Positions 1 to 10,465 of a stretch of DNA of 64,000 nucleotides are shown one piece after another. The position numbers and the translations under genes are program-made. The DNA is from Dryas octopetala (Eukaryota; Streptophyta; Magnoliopsida; Rosales; Rosaceae). Under the pieces are notes generated by a model. It did not search any database. It was not told the DNA's origin and saw only the letters and a program-made list of their open reading frames with translations. The stretch is taken from assembly GCA_963921425.1 (NCBI GenBank), contig OY992834.1:16122164-16186163 (forward strand). The letters run 5' to 3'. Every line of letters starts with the position of its first letter. The stretch's first letter is position 1.

Positions 1-712
1 TCTGTCGCGGCTCGGTGTGGTGGGCTCGGGCCGGGCTGGAACACGGGCTCGGGTGTGCGGGCGTCGGAGAGGTCGGCTGTGTGCCTTGGCGCGGGGGTGG
101 TGGGCTGCTAGGCTCGGAGCAGTGGGCTGCTCGGCTCGGAGCAGTGGGCTCGGGCCGCTTGATTTTCCTACTTTGAGGTAGGTAACTCAAATAAAAATTT
201 GTCTACCCACATGATATATTGATTGTGCCTTTGAAAAAATTGAGAACTTTGAGAAGTTGTGGTCGTCCAGCCTGAAGCGGACCTTAGAATTCTATTTGTG
301 AATTTTGTGGATAATGTGAGTAGGGGCAGGTGGAGGTGCAACTGGGTATGAGCCGTGCCGAGCATTGGGTAGGCAGCATGCCTTCATTTTTGGACTCTGT
401 AACTTATTGGGTGTTGTGTTCTTGGTCAGGTACTGAGGAGACAAGATAAGTGGGTTGGAACCCGTCTGAGCCGGTGGAGCCGCGGAACACAGGTAAAGGC
501 TTGAGTTTTTATTGCTTGTCTGCTTTGAATTGATACATTGAATATTGGCTTTGATAAACGATTGGTGGCTGAGCATGTGAAAAGGTGATAGGGTGAATGT
601 TCCCAAATTGGGGGTAGAAGAGCACATATGGGGGGGGGTGGGAAACCAGTATTGATCTGATATGTCCATGGTGTTGTCTTGGATGGGCAGGTGCGCTGAG
701 GTCGGACATTCC
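1..712. other. Tat element region between antisense gene and (unseen) 3' LTR
   Basis: No open frame here is convincing. Bases 1-160 are rich in GGGCTCGGGCC-type words resembling those in the U3 part of the LTR at 9960-10080, but they do not align along their length. Bases 420-500 and 640-692 look like 5' untranslated exons and intron borders of the antisense gene: an acceptor-like GGGCAG precedes GTGCGCTGAGG at 692. These borders are inferred from consensus only. Confidence 0.4.
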
Positions 713-2850
713 ATGGCTTCCTCAGATGAGAACAGTTCTATGGATGAGGGGGAGTCTGATCGGGCGTCCGCAAGTGATGGGACGCCGATGAGGCCCAATA
801 TGCTCCGACCCCGGATGGGGTGTGGAAACATGGGGGTGGGTAAAGTGCTCAAGACCATCCAGGAGAGCTTGTCCATGGTGATGGGAAGTGAGGGAAAAGG
901 CACTGGTAGTGAGGACAGCGATGATGGGGAGACGCCCACCAGTTGTGGTGATGTGGGTAGGCACATTGTGCATGAGACATACTGGTCCGTGGATGGGTTG
1001 TGTGAGAACAGGATGACGAAGGAGGACCTTGAAAAATTGAGGGTGGAGTTCCACATTCCCGATTATATCCATCTGAGCCTCCCGGGAGAGGGTGATGTCT
1101 TGAGTGACCCGCCGGAGGGGCATATTTTGTGTTTTGCCAAGAGTTTCCACCATGGGTTTAGGCTGCCTCTCCACCCCTATTTCCAGTATATGTTGAGGAA
1201 GTTAGGGATTGCACCAGCTCAGCTGACGCCCAATAGTTGGAGAACATTAATCGGGCTGTATGTATTGTTCCGAGATGAGGGGTATGATGCCCCGAACATG
1301 GCTCAATTCTCAAACTTGTTTGAGATTAAGTCGAGCCCCAAATTGCGAGGGTGGATGTACTGCTCACAGTTGGCAAATGGGCAGTTCACTGATGGTGCGA
1401 CTCGCCAAATACAGGTGGGCCACCCGGACGCTCATAAGGAATGGAAGAAAAAATGGTTTTTCGCGAGTGGAGCCTGGGAATTCGGCCGGAGTGATAGGAT
1501 GGCCACGTATAGAGTGCCAACGAATTTTGACATAATAGGTTGCCTGGCTGAGCCGATGTATTGGTCCATGTACACTTGGATTATTAGCTGATGTTATGCT
1601 TATACTAATAGTCGTCTTTTGTTGTTTGATTTTGCAGGGGGTGAGTGGGAGAGGCTTCCATTGTCGGAGGATAGCGCGGAAGAGGTGCGAAGGGTGCTTA
1701 GCCGACCCGCCCGAAAGTTGAGCGCTGCCTACCTCTTGTCTCCTGAAAAGTTGGCCAAGTACGGCTTCGGAGTTCCAGGTGAGCTTCTGTACTTCCCCTC
1801 TTGGAAGATTGGTTGAGGAGATGATAATTTGTGCTCATTGAAATTTTTTTTGTTGTCTTTCAGTGAAAATGGCCAATACGAAGAAAACAAGTAGACCGGT
1901 TGGTCATGCCCCGCCCGCTCAGAGGAGGATGATGATGGGGGCGCTGTTGGCCGGGGGTGGCTCGTCCCAGGGGAATGCAAGTAGAGGTGCAACGATGCCC
2001 GGGGGTATGAGGCATAGTGGGTCTACCAATACCCAAGTTCCGAAGGCGGCTTCTCCCGGGAGGAAAAGGAAGACGGTATTAGATGCGGCCGAGCCCGGGA
2101 GAGAGGGCAAGAGGGCAGCCACTGCGTCTGATCCGGTCCCAGAGGAGGATCGTCTGGCACAGCAGGCCGTGACAGACTTTGGAGGATCCCTGAAGAAAGG
2201 AAGGGATGACCGGGTGATTGGCGATGGTGTTGAGCCGCTATCTGTTTTGCAGCGGGCCTTTTCTGAGCAGTCCCAGGTAAGGGAAAGTGGTATATTATGA
2301 TGAGATGTCCAAAGTTTAAACTTTATAGCTTGTGATAACATTTTCGTGGCACTCGACCTGGCAGGCACTGTTCTTTACTTATCAGGCACATGTTAGTGTC
2401 CTGGCCACGGTGGAGAAGATGAAGGACGAGATGTCGAGCTTCGTGGTGTGGAAGGACAGAGCGCTCTCAGCCGAGGAGAAGGTCGGTACCCTGGTTGCCC
2501 AGAACCAGGCGTTGCAGGCCGAGCTGCTGCAAGCCAGGAAGGAGGCAGACCAGGCTAGGCAGGAGTTGGAGCAGAGCGGGCAGGAGCTGAGCCAAGCCAA
2601 GCAAGAGGCGGACCAGGCTAGGCAGGAGTTGGACAATGAGTATAACAGCGGCTATGCCATGAGCTTTGGCGATTGCAAATTGGAGCTCGAGGAGATGTGC
2701 CCGGACTTTGACTGGGACCGCGTGCGTGGTCTGCTAGGGGCTGGCAACGAAGTGCCTGGCAACGTCCCGGAGGAAGGTGCCCAGGAGGTAGAGCATGAGG
2801 ACAGAGCATCCCCAGTTGGGGAGCGTGATATGGGAGAGGATCCCAAATAG
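713..2850 (+). CDS. Antisense extra gene of the Tat element (Transposase_28-type protein, 4 exons)
   Basis: The coding exons are 713-1538, 1638-1778, 1864-2276 and 2386-2850. All borders are GT-AG with matching phases, giving a 614-residue protein without internal stops. Exon 4 could instead begin at 2365, also in phase. I chose ATG 713 because a likely splice acceptor sits at 692, just upstream; ATG 662 is in frame but lies before it. Residues about 105-265 match the putative gypsy-type transposon domain (Pfam Transposase_28): a hydrophobic run starting IPDYIHLSLPGEGD, then GFRLPLHPYFQYMLRKLGIA and the phrase LTPNSWRTLIGLYVLF. The middle is a basic, low-complexity linker. The last exon encodes a strong coiled coil with a repeated QEADQARQEL unit, followed by an acidic tail. 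The gene runs opposite to gag-pol, as in other Tat elements. The family's role is unknown; despite the Pfam name no transposase catalytic residues are evident. Confidence 0.85.
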
Positions 2851-3071
2851 GCATCTGTTGCACTTATGGCCCGGGGGCAGGGGTGGGCGGACCATTGCCC
2901 TATTTTGGTTTGAGTTGTATGGTCGGGCCGGATGTGGCCCGTGCCAACTTGCAAACTCTTTTGATTACTAACTTTTGTACTTATTGTTATTTGGATGATT
3001 TGGAGGGTGTCTGACCCGTGATGGGGTAGGATGCCCTTCTTTTTAATACATGGTATCGCAGAATTTTCTCG

Positions 3072-3546
3072 AATGCACGGTACTTAGCTTCCCTTGGATG
3101 CATGAAATCTATTTTTCTCTGAGTGCATGATACTTAGTTTCCCTTGAATGCATGATATTGATTTTCCCTTGAATGCATGGTACTTAAGTTCCCTTGAATG
3201 CATTTGCCATAGCCGCGCCCTGAATGCATGGTACTTAGCTTCCCTTGAATGCATGGGCGGATATGGGCATGGTCGGATGTCTGATGGCCCGGGGGGCCAT
3301 ACAGCCGATTAAGACTTTGAATAAAAATGAAGAAAAAAGTGTCCGTGGTAGGACTCCCGTGAATGCATGGTACTTAGTTTCCCTTGAATGCATTTGTCAT
3401 AGCCGCGCCCTGAATGCATGGTACTTAGCTTCCCTTGAATGCATGGGGCGGATATGGGCAGGGTCGGATGTCTGATGGCCCGGGGGTCCATACAGCCAAC
3501 TAACACTTTGAATAAAAATGAAGAAAAATGTGTCCGTGGTAGGACT
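3072..3546. repeat. Tandem-repeat spacer between pol and the antisense gene
   Basis: A short unit built on CTTGAATGCATGGTACTTAG is repeated many times from 3072 to about 3450. A longer unit with a period of 190 bp is superimposed: the word ATAGCCGCGCCCTGAATGC occurs at 3209 and 3399, and AATAAAAATGAAGAAAAA with the following GTGTCCGTGGTAGGACT occurs in both copies. Satellite-like tandem repeats in this position are common in Tat/Ogre elements. No gene is present between 2851 and 3611. Confidence 0.85.
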
Positions 3547-3611
3547 TGTATTTATTGAAAGTGATAACATAGATAAAATTGAAAAAATTCCCCGGGGGGT
3601 ACAACATTTGT

Positions 3612-6600
3612 CTACTTGTAAAAGTAGCGGAGGTGCTCGGCGTGCCAAGGGTGGCCGAGTTCCTTGCCGGTTGTGGCGCGGAGCCTATATGTGCCTGGGC
3701 GGATGACTTCAATAATCTCATACGGTCCCTCCCAATTAGGTTTCAGAGCACCTGTTTTGGCCAAGGTAGTGCTGCGCAGGACCCAGTCCCCCACTCGGAA
3801 GTGGCGAGGCTTAACTTTAGAATTGTAGTATCGAGTAGCCCGTTGCTGGTAGGCGTACTTGTGTAGCTCAGCCTGGGCCCGATGCTCTTCAGCGAGGTCG
3901 AGACTGAGGGCTAGCTGGTCAGCATTGTGCTCAGGCTGAAATGTATCGAGGCGGTAAGAGGCAAGCCCGACCTCAACTGGGATGACGGCTTCAGAAGCAA
4001 AGGCCAAAGAAAAGGGGGTTTCCCCGGTCGAGGATCGACAGGTCGTCCGGTAGGACCATAAGACTTCGGGTAGGAGGTCAGGCCACTTTCCCTTCTTTGC
4101 ATCAAGCTTGGTCTTGAAGGTATGTTTAATGGTCTTGTTGACTGCCTCGACCTGCCCGTTGGCCTGAGGATGACCAGGAGAGGCAAAGAAAACCTTGATG
4201 TTGAAGGCGGAGCAAAATGACTTGAACTCTTTGTTGTCGAACTGCTTGCCATTGTCAGTGATAATGGCATAAGGGAGACCAAAGCGGCAAATTATGTTCT
4301 TCCATACAAAGCTCTTGATGGTCTGGGTGGTTGCCTTTGCCAAGGGCTCGGCCTCTGCCCACTTAGTGAAGTAGTCCACTGCGACGACTGCCATTTTGAC
4401 CTTGCCCTTTCCCTCGGTCATTGGTCCGATTAAGTCAATGCCCCATTGGGCAAAGGGCCAAGGACTGTTCATGGTAGTTAGGGGCTCGGGTGGTTGGTGC
4501 GGAAAAGTGGCAAATTTTTGGCACTTGATGCATTTCTGGGTGAGCTTCCTTGCATCAGCGCGGAGGGTCGGCCAATAATATCCTTGGCGAATGGCCTTGT
4601 GGGCTAAAGAGTGGGCCCTTGCATGATTGCCACAGACCCCTTCATGGATCTTCCGGAGGATATAGTCGCCTTGTTCGGGGGTAAGGCAGCGCAAGTATGG
4701 CAGGGAGAAACCCCGCTTGTATAACTTGTCGTTAATAATGGTGTACCGGGAAGCTCTATGGCGAAGGCGCCGAGCCTCAGCCTTGTCCGCGGGTGGGTTC
4801 CCATGCTTAAGAAATGCAAGGAGAGGGTCCATCCAACTAGCTTGTTGCGCAGACTGGCAGACTTCCATAACATCAGTGCTGCGCTGAGGTAAGAACTCAA
4901 CTGGGACAGACCTCCCGGCTTCATGGTCAACTGCCGAGGCAAGGCGAGCTAGGGCATCCGCCCTCTCATTGTCTGCCCTAGGGATTTGTATGAGCTGGTA
5001 TGCTGAGAATTGATTGAGTAGGCTTTGAACTTTGGTAAAGTAGGCGGCCATGCGCTCACCCTTGGTCTGGTATTCCTGTGTGACCTGGTTCACCACAAGT
5101 TGAGAGTCGCTGTAGATTTTGAGTTGCTCAACGTCCATATGTAGTGCCAAAGATAAGCCGGCAATGAGGGCCTCATATTCAGCCTCATTGTTGGATGCCT
5201 GGAAGCCGAATCGAAGAGCATACTCAATGGTGGTCTGGTCAGGAGCGATCAAAACAAGTCCGGCTCCACTGCCCTGTTGATTAGAAGACCCATCAACATA
5301 TAAAGACCAGATTGGGCGATCCGGCCTGATTGCCGGAGTAGAAGAAGTTGGTGGATCGGTGGTCGTCACAATGGCGGAGGAGGGCCCAGCCTCGGGTAGG
5401 AATGTAGATTCTGAAATGAAGTCTGCAATGGCTTGTCCCTTGATTGCGGGCCGTGGGCGGTAGAAAATGTCAAATTCGCTCAGCTCAATGGACCATTTGA
5501 TAAGTCGGCCAGAGACCTCAGGCCGCTGCAATACTTGCCTAAGTGGTTGATTGGTGAGAACCACGATAGGATGAGCCTGGAAGTATGGGCGGAGGCGCCG
5601 GGCTGATGTGACCAAGGCAAGGGCTAATTTTTCTATCTCTGGATATCTGGTCTCAGCATCTTGCAGGGCCTTGCTGGTATAGTACACCGGGTGCTCAACC
5701 CTATCCTCAAGTCGAATGAGGACTGAGCTGGTGGCTGTCAGGGAAACGGACAAGTAGAGGAGTAGCTCTTCCCCTGGCTCGGGTTTAGAAAGTAGAGGTG
5801 ATTTGCCCATGTACACTTTTAGATCTTGGAAGGCCTTCTCACACTCCGGAGTCCAGTCAATGTATTTTGTCCGAGCCTTAAGGGTTTTGAAGAATGGGGC
5901 GCAACGGTCGGTGGCCTTGGATATGAATCGTGTCAAGGCGGCGACCCTGCCCGTTAGGCTCTGCACTTCCTTCTGAGTCCTGGGAGATTGCATATCGATC
6001 AAGGCTTTGATTTTTTCAGGGTTGGCCTCGATCCCCCTTTGGCTCACCATGAAGCCAAGGAATTTTCCCGAAAATACGCCGAACGTGCACTTGGCAGGGT
6101 TCAGGCGCATTTGGTACTTCTTGAGCACGGAAAACATCTCAGAAAGTTTGTGGACGTGGTCCTCCGCCCGGACACTCTTGACAAGCATGTCGTCCACATA
6201 GACCTCCATGGACTTACCAATGTATTCTGAAAAAATGGAGTTGACCAAACGCTGGTAGGTGGCCCCGGCATTTTTGAGTCCGAAAGGCATGACTTTGTAA
6301 CAATATAGGCCCCTGCCAGTGATGAAGGCCGTATTGTCCTGGTCGGAGCTGTGCATAAGGATTTGGTTATAGCCGGAGTAGGCGTCCATGAAACTAAGGA
6401 GTGCATGGCCTGCTGTGGCATCAACCAGTTGGTCAATTCGAGGAAGAGGAAAACTATCCTTGGGGCAGGCCTTGTTGAGGTCAGTGAAGTCAACGCACAT
6501 CCGCCACTTGCCATTTGATTTTTTGACCATCACAACATTGGCCAGCCAATCCGGGTAGGAAACCTCGCGGATGAAACCAATTTTCTGTAACTTGTCGACT

Positions 6601-6719
6601 TCTTCCTTCATAGCAGCATAGATTTCGGGCTTGTACTGCCTGCGCTTTTGGCGGACGGGGCGGTGCCGCGGATTAAGACTTAGGCGATGGGAGATCACCT
6701 CCGGAGAGATCCCAGGCAT
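3612..6719 (-). pseudogene. Tat pol segment: reverse transcriptase, two RNase H domains, integrase
   Basis: This 1035-residue open stretch is the pol part of the polyprotein. It begins within the RT lead-in. The RT palm has FMDAYSGYNQI (110-120) and the catalytic YVDD (174-177). A first, weakened RNase H/connection region covers about 310-440. A second RNase H of the archaeal-like type follows at about 473-595, with acidic residues D476, E514, D538 and D588. Integrase has a zinc-binding H692/H699/C730/C733 set and a DD35E triad at D762, D822 and E858. The end (GPYEIIEVIRPGTYRLR) is a short integrase C-terminal domain without a chromodomain. Upstream it is separated from gag-protease only by an in-frame TGA (6732-6734), so the piece is open but would not be reached by normal translation. 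The enzymes would copy element RNA to DNA and insert it in the genome. Confidence 0.93.
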
Positions 6720-6731
6720 GTCATCATAGGA

Positions 6732-8507
6732 TCAGGCAAAGACTTCAGCATTGGCACGAAGGAAGTTGATGAGGTCGTCTCGGAGGGCAATACTGAGCTG
6801 AGTTCCGACCCGTACCTTGCGGTCCGGGTAGGCAGGTGAGATGAGAACTTCTTCCACATGACTGTCATCTGGTTGGGCGATAGCTCTGAAAGATGAATCA
6901 TGAGGATCTTCGGGAGGATCCGGGGTAGGGCAAGTGGGGGAGACAGAAACAGCCATAGAGGGCATGGCCTCTTTCTTCTTCTTGACGGAAGTCGTATAGC
7001 AGGACCTGGCTGACATCTGGTTGCCTTTGACTACCCCCGTGCCACATGGGGTCGGGAACTTGATCAAAAGCAAGTGAGTGGAAATCATAACCTTCAATTG
7101 GTTAAGGGCTGGTCGTCCCAGGATGACGTTGTACGCTGTGGGGCAGTCGACCACCAAAAACTGAGTGGTTGTGGTAGCGGACGAAGGATACCTCCCAAGG
7201 GTGAGTGGAAGGTAGATCCCACCAAGAGGGGTGACCATATCGCTCGAAAAGCTAAGTAAAGGAGCGACCGACCGGTCAAGCCTCTCCTGGTCAATCCCAA
7301 AAGCTGTGAAGGCAGAGGCGAAGAGGATGTTGACGGAGCTACCACAATCGACAAGGATCTGTGCCACGTCGAAATTAGCTATGGTGGCCTCAATGACCAA
7401 AGGGTCATCGTGTGGAAAGATTAAATCGCGTTCCTCTTCCTCAGCAAAGGAAATGGGCGACCACCCGAGCTTAGGAGTCTTTTTGCCACGGTGGAGGTCT
7501 ACAGCCATAACGCCGGAGCATTGCTGAGCACTTCGGGCGTATTCCTTCCTAGCCCTGTTGGAGTTGCCAGCGAGGGTCGGGCCCCCACAGATGGTATTGA
7601 CCCGCTCCCGTCGTTGTCTTTCGGTCTTAGCCTTCTCGGTGGCCTCCTTGTCTATAAAATCATCCAACTTTCCTTCATGTACCAAAGTTTCTATTGCCTC
7701 CTTAAAGGCTCTGCATGCCTCGGTGTCATGGCCATGGTCATTATGATAAAGGCAAAAGAAGTTCTTGTTGGTCCGGTACCGTGTTTGTGGTGGGCGGGGT
7801 GGGAGCTTGGGAAGTATGTCCTTGATCTGAGGATACAATTCTGTATAAGTAACAGTGAGAATTGTATAGACTTTGAACCTGGAGGCGTAGGATGTCTGAT
7901 AAGTTTCTTCCCTTCGTTGTCCTCCACCTCTACCATCACCAAGTTGTTTCTTGGTGAACTTATTGAACTTTTTCCCGGACCCCCCATACTGGTTACCCGA
8001 GTAGGGCTTGGGCTGGGGTGGCACTATGATGGCCTGGTCGGTACTTGGGCGATCCATGGTGGGCGGCTTCTTCCCATATGTTTTAAATTCAGCAGTAGCA
8101 TAGGCAATGGCCTCTTGCATGAGTTCTTTGTAGGTGCGCGGATTGCGGCGGTTGAGTTCAAACAAGAAGTCCCCCTCTAGGAGACCACCCTTGAAGGCGG
8201 CGAAGGCTACCTTCTCATCACAGTCGCGACACCGAGATCGCTCTAGCTGAAATCGAGTAATGTATTCCCGGAGGGATTCCCTGCTGCCCTGTCGGACTCG
8301 AGTCAGGTCATCCGTGGTGTAGATTCTATCGGTCTGGATGATATACTGGCCTAGGAAGAGCTCTCGGAGCTCGTTGAAGCAATCAACCGAGCCCGGAGGA
8401 AGTTGGTAGAACCAGTCCCTTGCACTGCCAGAGAGGGTGGAAGGGAAGATTCGACACTTCGTAATGTCATCAGCACCTTTAGATTCCAGAGCAGATCGGA
8501 AACTCAT
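6732..8507 (-). pseudogene. Tat gag (C-terminal part) and protease segment
   Basis: This 591-residue stretch carries a retrotransposon gag domain near its start, shown by GSARDWFYQLPPGSV and the following LFLGQYIIQ. A knuckle-like CLYHNDHGHDTEAC motif follows in the middle. An aspartic protease comes near residue 390, with the active-site-like VDCGSSVNIL and a later ILGRPALN motif typical of Tat proteases. It ends at the TGA at 6732-6734, which is in frame with pol only 15 bases ahead of that segment's first Met. Its first Met at 8507 is not a true start: the same frame continues upstream through a TGA at 8559-8561, a TAA at 8748-8750 and a TAG at 8877-8879 into the gag N-terminus. No frameshift is needed to join any of these segments. 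Confidence 0.9.
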
Positions 8508-8838
8508 GAGGTGGTCATATGGGTCTTCATTCCCTATGTATGGAGTGATTTTGGGAGGTCAGACGTCGCCAACCGGAGGAGTGGATAGGATGCGAGCTGT
8601 GAAAGGTCCAAGCAGCTCCCGTGTTTCTAAAGATAGGTGCCCACCCCGACTTCCTCCCTCCACTCTTTTCAGGCGCTCACTGATGTCCATGAGAAGTTGC
8701 TGGAGCTGGTCTGGTGGAAGAGAGCCGCTATTACCGGAGTCAGCGACTTATTCACTTGTGAAAGTGTCATTTTCTGTGTGGCGCCCAGCCAAGAGAACCT
8801 GCTCTTCTCCCCGTCGTCGCTTGGGACGGGGAGCCTGC

Positions 8839-8919
8839 TCCTCCTTCAAGTCTCGGGGACGCGGGTTGGATCGCCCCTACTCCTCCTCCAAGTCTCTGGG
8901 ACGCGGGTTGGATTCGCCT
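8839..8919. repeat. Direct repeat within gag (about 42-bp spacing)
   Basis: The sequence around AAGTCTCGGGGACGCGGG (8848) recurs around AAGTCTCTGGGACGCGGG (8890). On the coding strand this repeats an SNPRPRDL peptide unit. The TAG stop at 8877-8879 lies in one unit at the position where the other unit has a sense codon. Confidence 0.75.
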
Positions 8920-9413
8920 CGGTTCGTCCGCCGCTCTTCTCGCCGAGAGCGGTTGTCGTCGAACAGATGACGACAGTCCCGATAAATGTGGAACTCTTCA
9001 GAGCGAGTAGGATGCTCGCCAGATCGGGCCCGGCCGACCGGGTGAATAAGTCTCTTTTGGAAACCTAGGGGTGGATGGCTACCTTGCCCTACATCCAATT
9101 GGCGGGGAACATTTTGGTCCCTTCGGGGGGGATCTCTCATCTCACCACTCTGGAGAGTGGTGTGTTCGTCCCTGTCATGGGGGTTCCTCCTCTCACCACT
9201 CCGGGGAGTGGTATGTTCTTCCCTGTCGCGGAGGAGTCGCTCATAAAGCTGTGTTGCACCCTTTTGGAGGTCGAGCTGTTCCTGGGTTCGTTGGAGCTGA
9301 GCCTCCAATCGCTGGATGTACTCCTCCTGATCAGATTCGGCAGTCTTCTTGCCTCGCTTGTCAACCAGCGGGGTGTTGTCGACTTGGTCGAGGATAGGAC
9401 CTCCGTCAGACAT
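8877..9413 (-). pseudogene. Tat gag N-terminal segment
   Basis: This piece begins at the Met encoded at 9411-9413 (MSDGGPILDQVDN) and ends at an in-frame TAG (8877-8879). It contains a coiled-coil-like stretch (IQRLEAQLQRTQEQLDLQKG) followed by a charged, Arg-rich, repetitive region with HTTPRSGE/HTTLQSGE units. An upstream in-frame Met at 9491 exists, but the codons between come from the decanucleotide repeat of the leader, so 9413 is preferred. The N-terminus of Tat gag is poorly conserved in sequence; assignment rests on position next to the LTR and on frame continuity with 6732-8507. Confidence 0.8.
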
Positions 9414-9420
9414 TGTGAGG

Positions 9421-9477
9421 GTCGGAAGCTCGGAAGCTAGGAAGCTCGGAAGCTCGGGAGCTCGGAAGCTCGGAAGG
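9421..9477. repeat. GGAAGCTC-type short tandem repeat in the leader
   Basis: Six or so degenerate copies of a unit of about 9-10 bases, GGAAGCTC plus variants, lie between the primer-binding site and the gag start. This is likely an untranslated leader expansion. Confidence 0.8.
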
Positions 9478-9530
9478 TTTTTGCACCTCAACTGAGGGTA
9501 GAGAATTCAATGGGGAAAAGTTGTAACTTT

Positions 9531-9548
9531 CCCACAGACGGCGCCAAA
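9531..9548 (-). other. Primer-binding site of the Tat element
   Basis: Directly after the LTR end, the minus strand reads TTTGGCGCCGTCTGTGGG. A TGGCGCC core immediately downstream of the 5' LTR is typical of plant Gypsy primer-binding sites, where a tRNA 3' end primes minus-strand synthesis. I cannot assign the tRNA with certainty. Confidence 0.8.
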
Positions 9549-9549
9549 C

Positions 9550-10126
9550 TGTTGATGCTCAAAAATGGTAGAGCAGTCAACGTCGAGTCGAACCACCTGG
9601 GCCCGTTGACCCACCACTAAGTGGATGACACGTCGAAGTGGGGCAGGAACGGGTAGCTGGGTCCGACTGATGAGTAATGAGAGAGACTGATATCCAAAGC
9701 ACCCTGCACAGGTACACAAAAGTGAGCGGGAAGGGCACCGGTGTGGTGCCGGCCAAAGCTCCTCCGACGCTCAAGTCAGTGTTCAGAGAGATCTGAGAGC
9801 AGAGTGAATGAATAGTATAATAATGATTTCAGTTGTCCTTTTGTGACAAGAAGGTACCTCTTTTATAGTACCTTTGGAAGAGTGTCAACCAATCCGGTGA
9901 CGACACGTGTCCTTTGTGGTGACTTGCACTGTAGGAGCGCCACGTGGCACCGGTCTCGAGGATCCGAGTGAGTTGACACGGGTCGGGGGCCCGGGAGGCT
10001 TGAGCTTGGGAGGCCGGAGCCTAAGAGGCCGGGGCCCAGGGGGCCGGAGCCCATGAGGCCGGAGCCTAGTAGGTCATGGGCTAGGAGCCGAGGAAGGGCT
10101 TAGTCTTTTGGGTCTAGGCCCAAACA
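9550..10126 (-). repeat. 5' LTR of the Tat element (about 577 bp)
   Basis: On the minus strand the LTR would start TGTTTGGGCC at 10126 and end CATCAACA at 9550, giving TGTT...AACA termini. The inner edge is firm because the primer-binding site abuts it. The outer edge is inferred from the TG/CA rule and could be 3 bases further out. A TATA box lies inside. The outer half is rich in GGCCGGAGCC words. Confidence 0.75.
9860..9867 (-). promoter_or_regulatory. LTR TATA box
   Basis: The minus strand reads TATAAAAG here, in the middle of the LTR, which places the likely transcription start near 9830 and defines the U3/R boundary region. The motif is a good match to plant TATA boxes; use is inferred. 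Confidence 0.65.
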
Positions 10127-10247
10127 GCATGGTGTTAGGCCTTGTGTGACTTGTCGTTATGCCGAGATGATTAGTCATACGAACAGAAATTAAGGGGGTT
10201 AGAGCCTTAATTCGAGATGATGCATGAGCTCTTATGGTGGCTACCAC

Positions 10248-10457
10248 TAAGGAATTAAATTTCGAATTTAGAGAAAATTTAGAGGGTTCAAAAATATAGA
10301 AATTTCGAAAGAATTTTTTATTTCGTGGAAAATTTAAACTAAAACAATTGAAATTTTTAACAAAATTTCGATAATTTCATTTCGGTAATATTTCAAAACC
10401 TCTAAAATTGGAAATTTCAAAGAAATTTTGAGGAAATTTTCGAAATTTAATTTCATG
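10248..10457. mobile_element. Short hAT-like MITE, AAATTTCG-rich family, copy 1 (210 bp)
   Basis: The ends are TAAGGAATTAAATTTCG on the left and, on the other strand, CATGAAATTAAATTTCG on the right. Perfect 8-bp direct repeats GCTACCAC flank it (10240-10247 and 10458-10465). An 8-bp target duplication with ends close to C/TARGG fits the hAT superfamily. The interior is AT-rich with many AAATTTCG words and no coding capacity. It shares its ends with copies at 27466, 33392 and 38309. Confidence 0.8.
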
Positions 10458-10465
10458 GCTACCAC

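Larger units (their letters stand above)
1..10126 (-). mobile_element. Tat-lineage Ty3/Gypsy LTR retrotransposon, 3' LTR outside the window
   Basis: The element reads on the minus strand in the order 5' LTR (9550-10126), primer-binding site, gag, protease, reverse transcriptase, first RNase H, second RNase H, integrase, a tandem-repeat spacer, and then an extra gene in the opposite direction. Two RNase H domains, no chromodomain after integrase and an antisense extra gene with a gypsy-type transposase-like (Pfam Transposase_28) domain are known marks of the Tat lineage (Retand, Ogre and Grande relatives). The left LTR is not seen: the terminal sequence starting TGTTGATGCTC at 9550 has no second copy in bases 1-660, so the element must extend past the left edge. 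Target duplications therefore cannot be checked. The element is visibly GC-richer than the DNA to its right. Four in-frame stops in gag-pol make it non-autonomous. Confidence 0.93.

Noticed and set aside
292-1174. Long open stretches on the minus strand opposite the antisense Tat gene
   Set aside because: They are shadows of the plus-strand exon; residues show no domain, while the plus strand carries the Transposase_28 pattern and proper splice sites.
3072-3546. CRISPR-like look of regularly spaced repeats
   Set aside because: Units are contiguous tandem repeats without unique spacers and lie inside a plant retrotransposon.
7491-8180. 229-codon plus-strand open stretch over gag
   Set aside because: It is antisense to the well-supported gag-protease frame and has no recognisable protein features.
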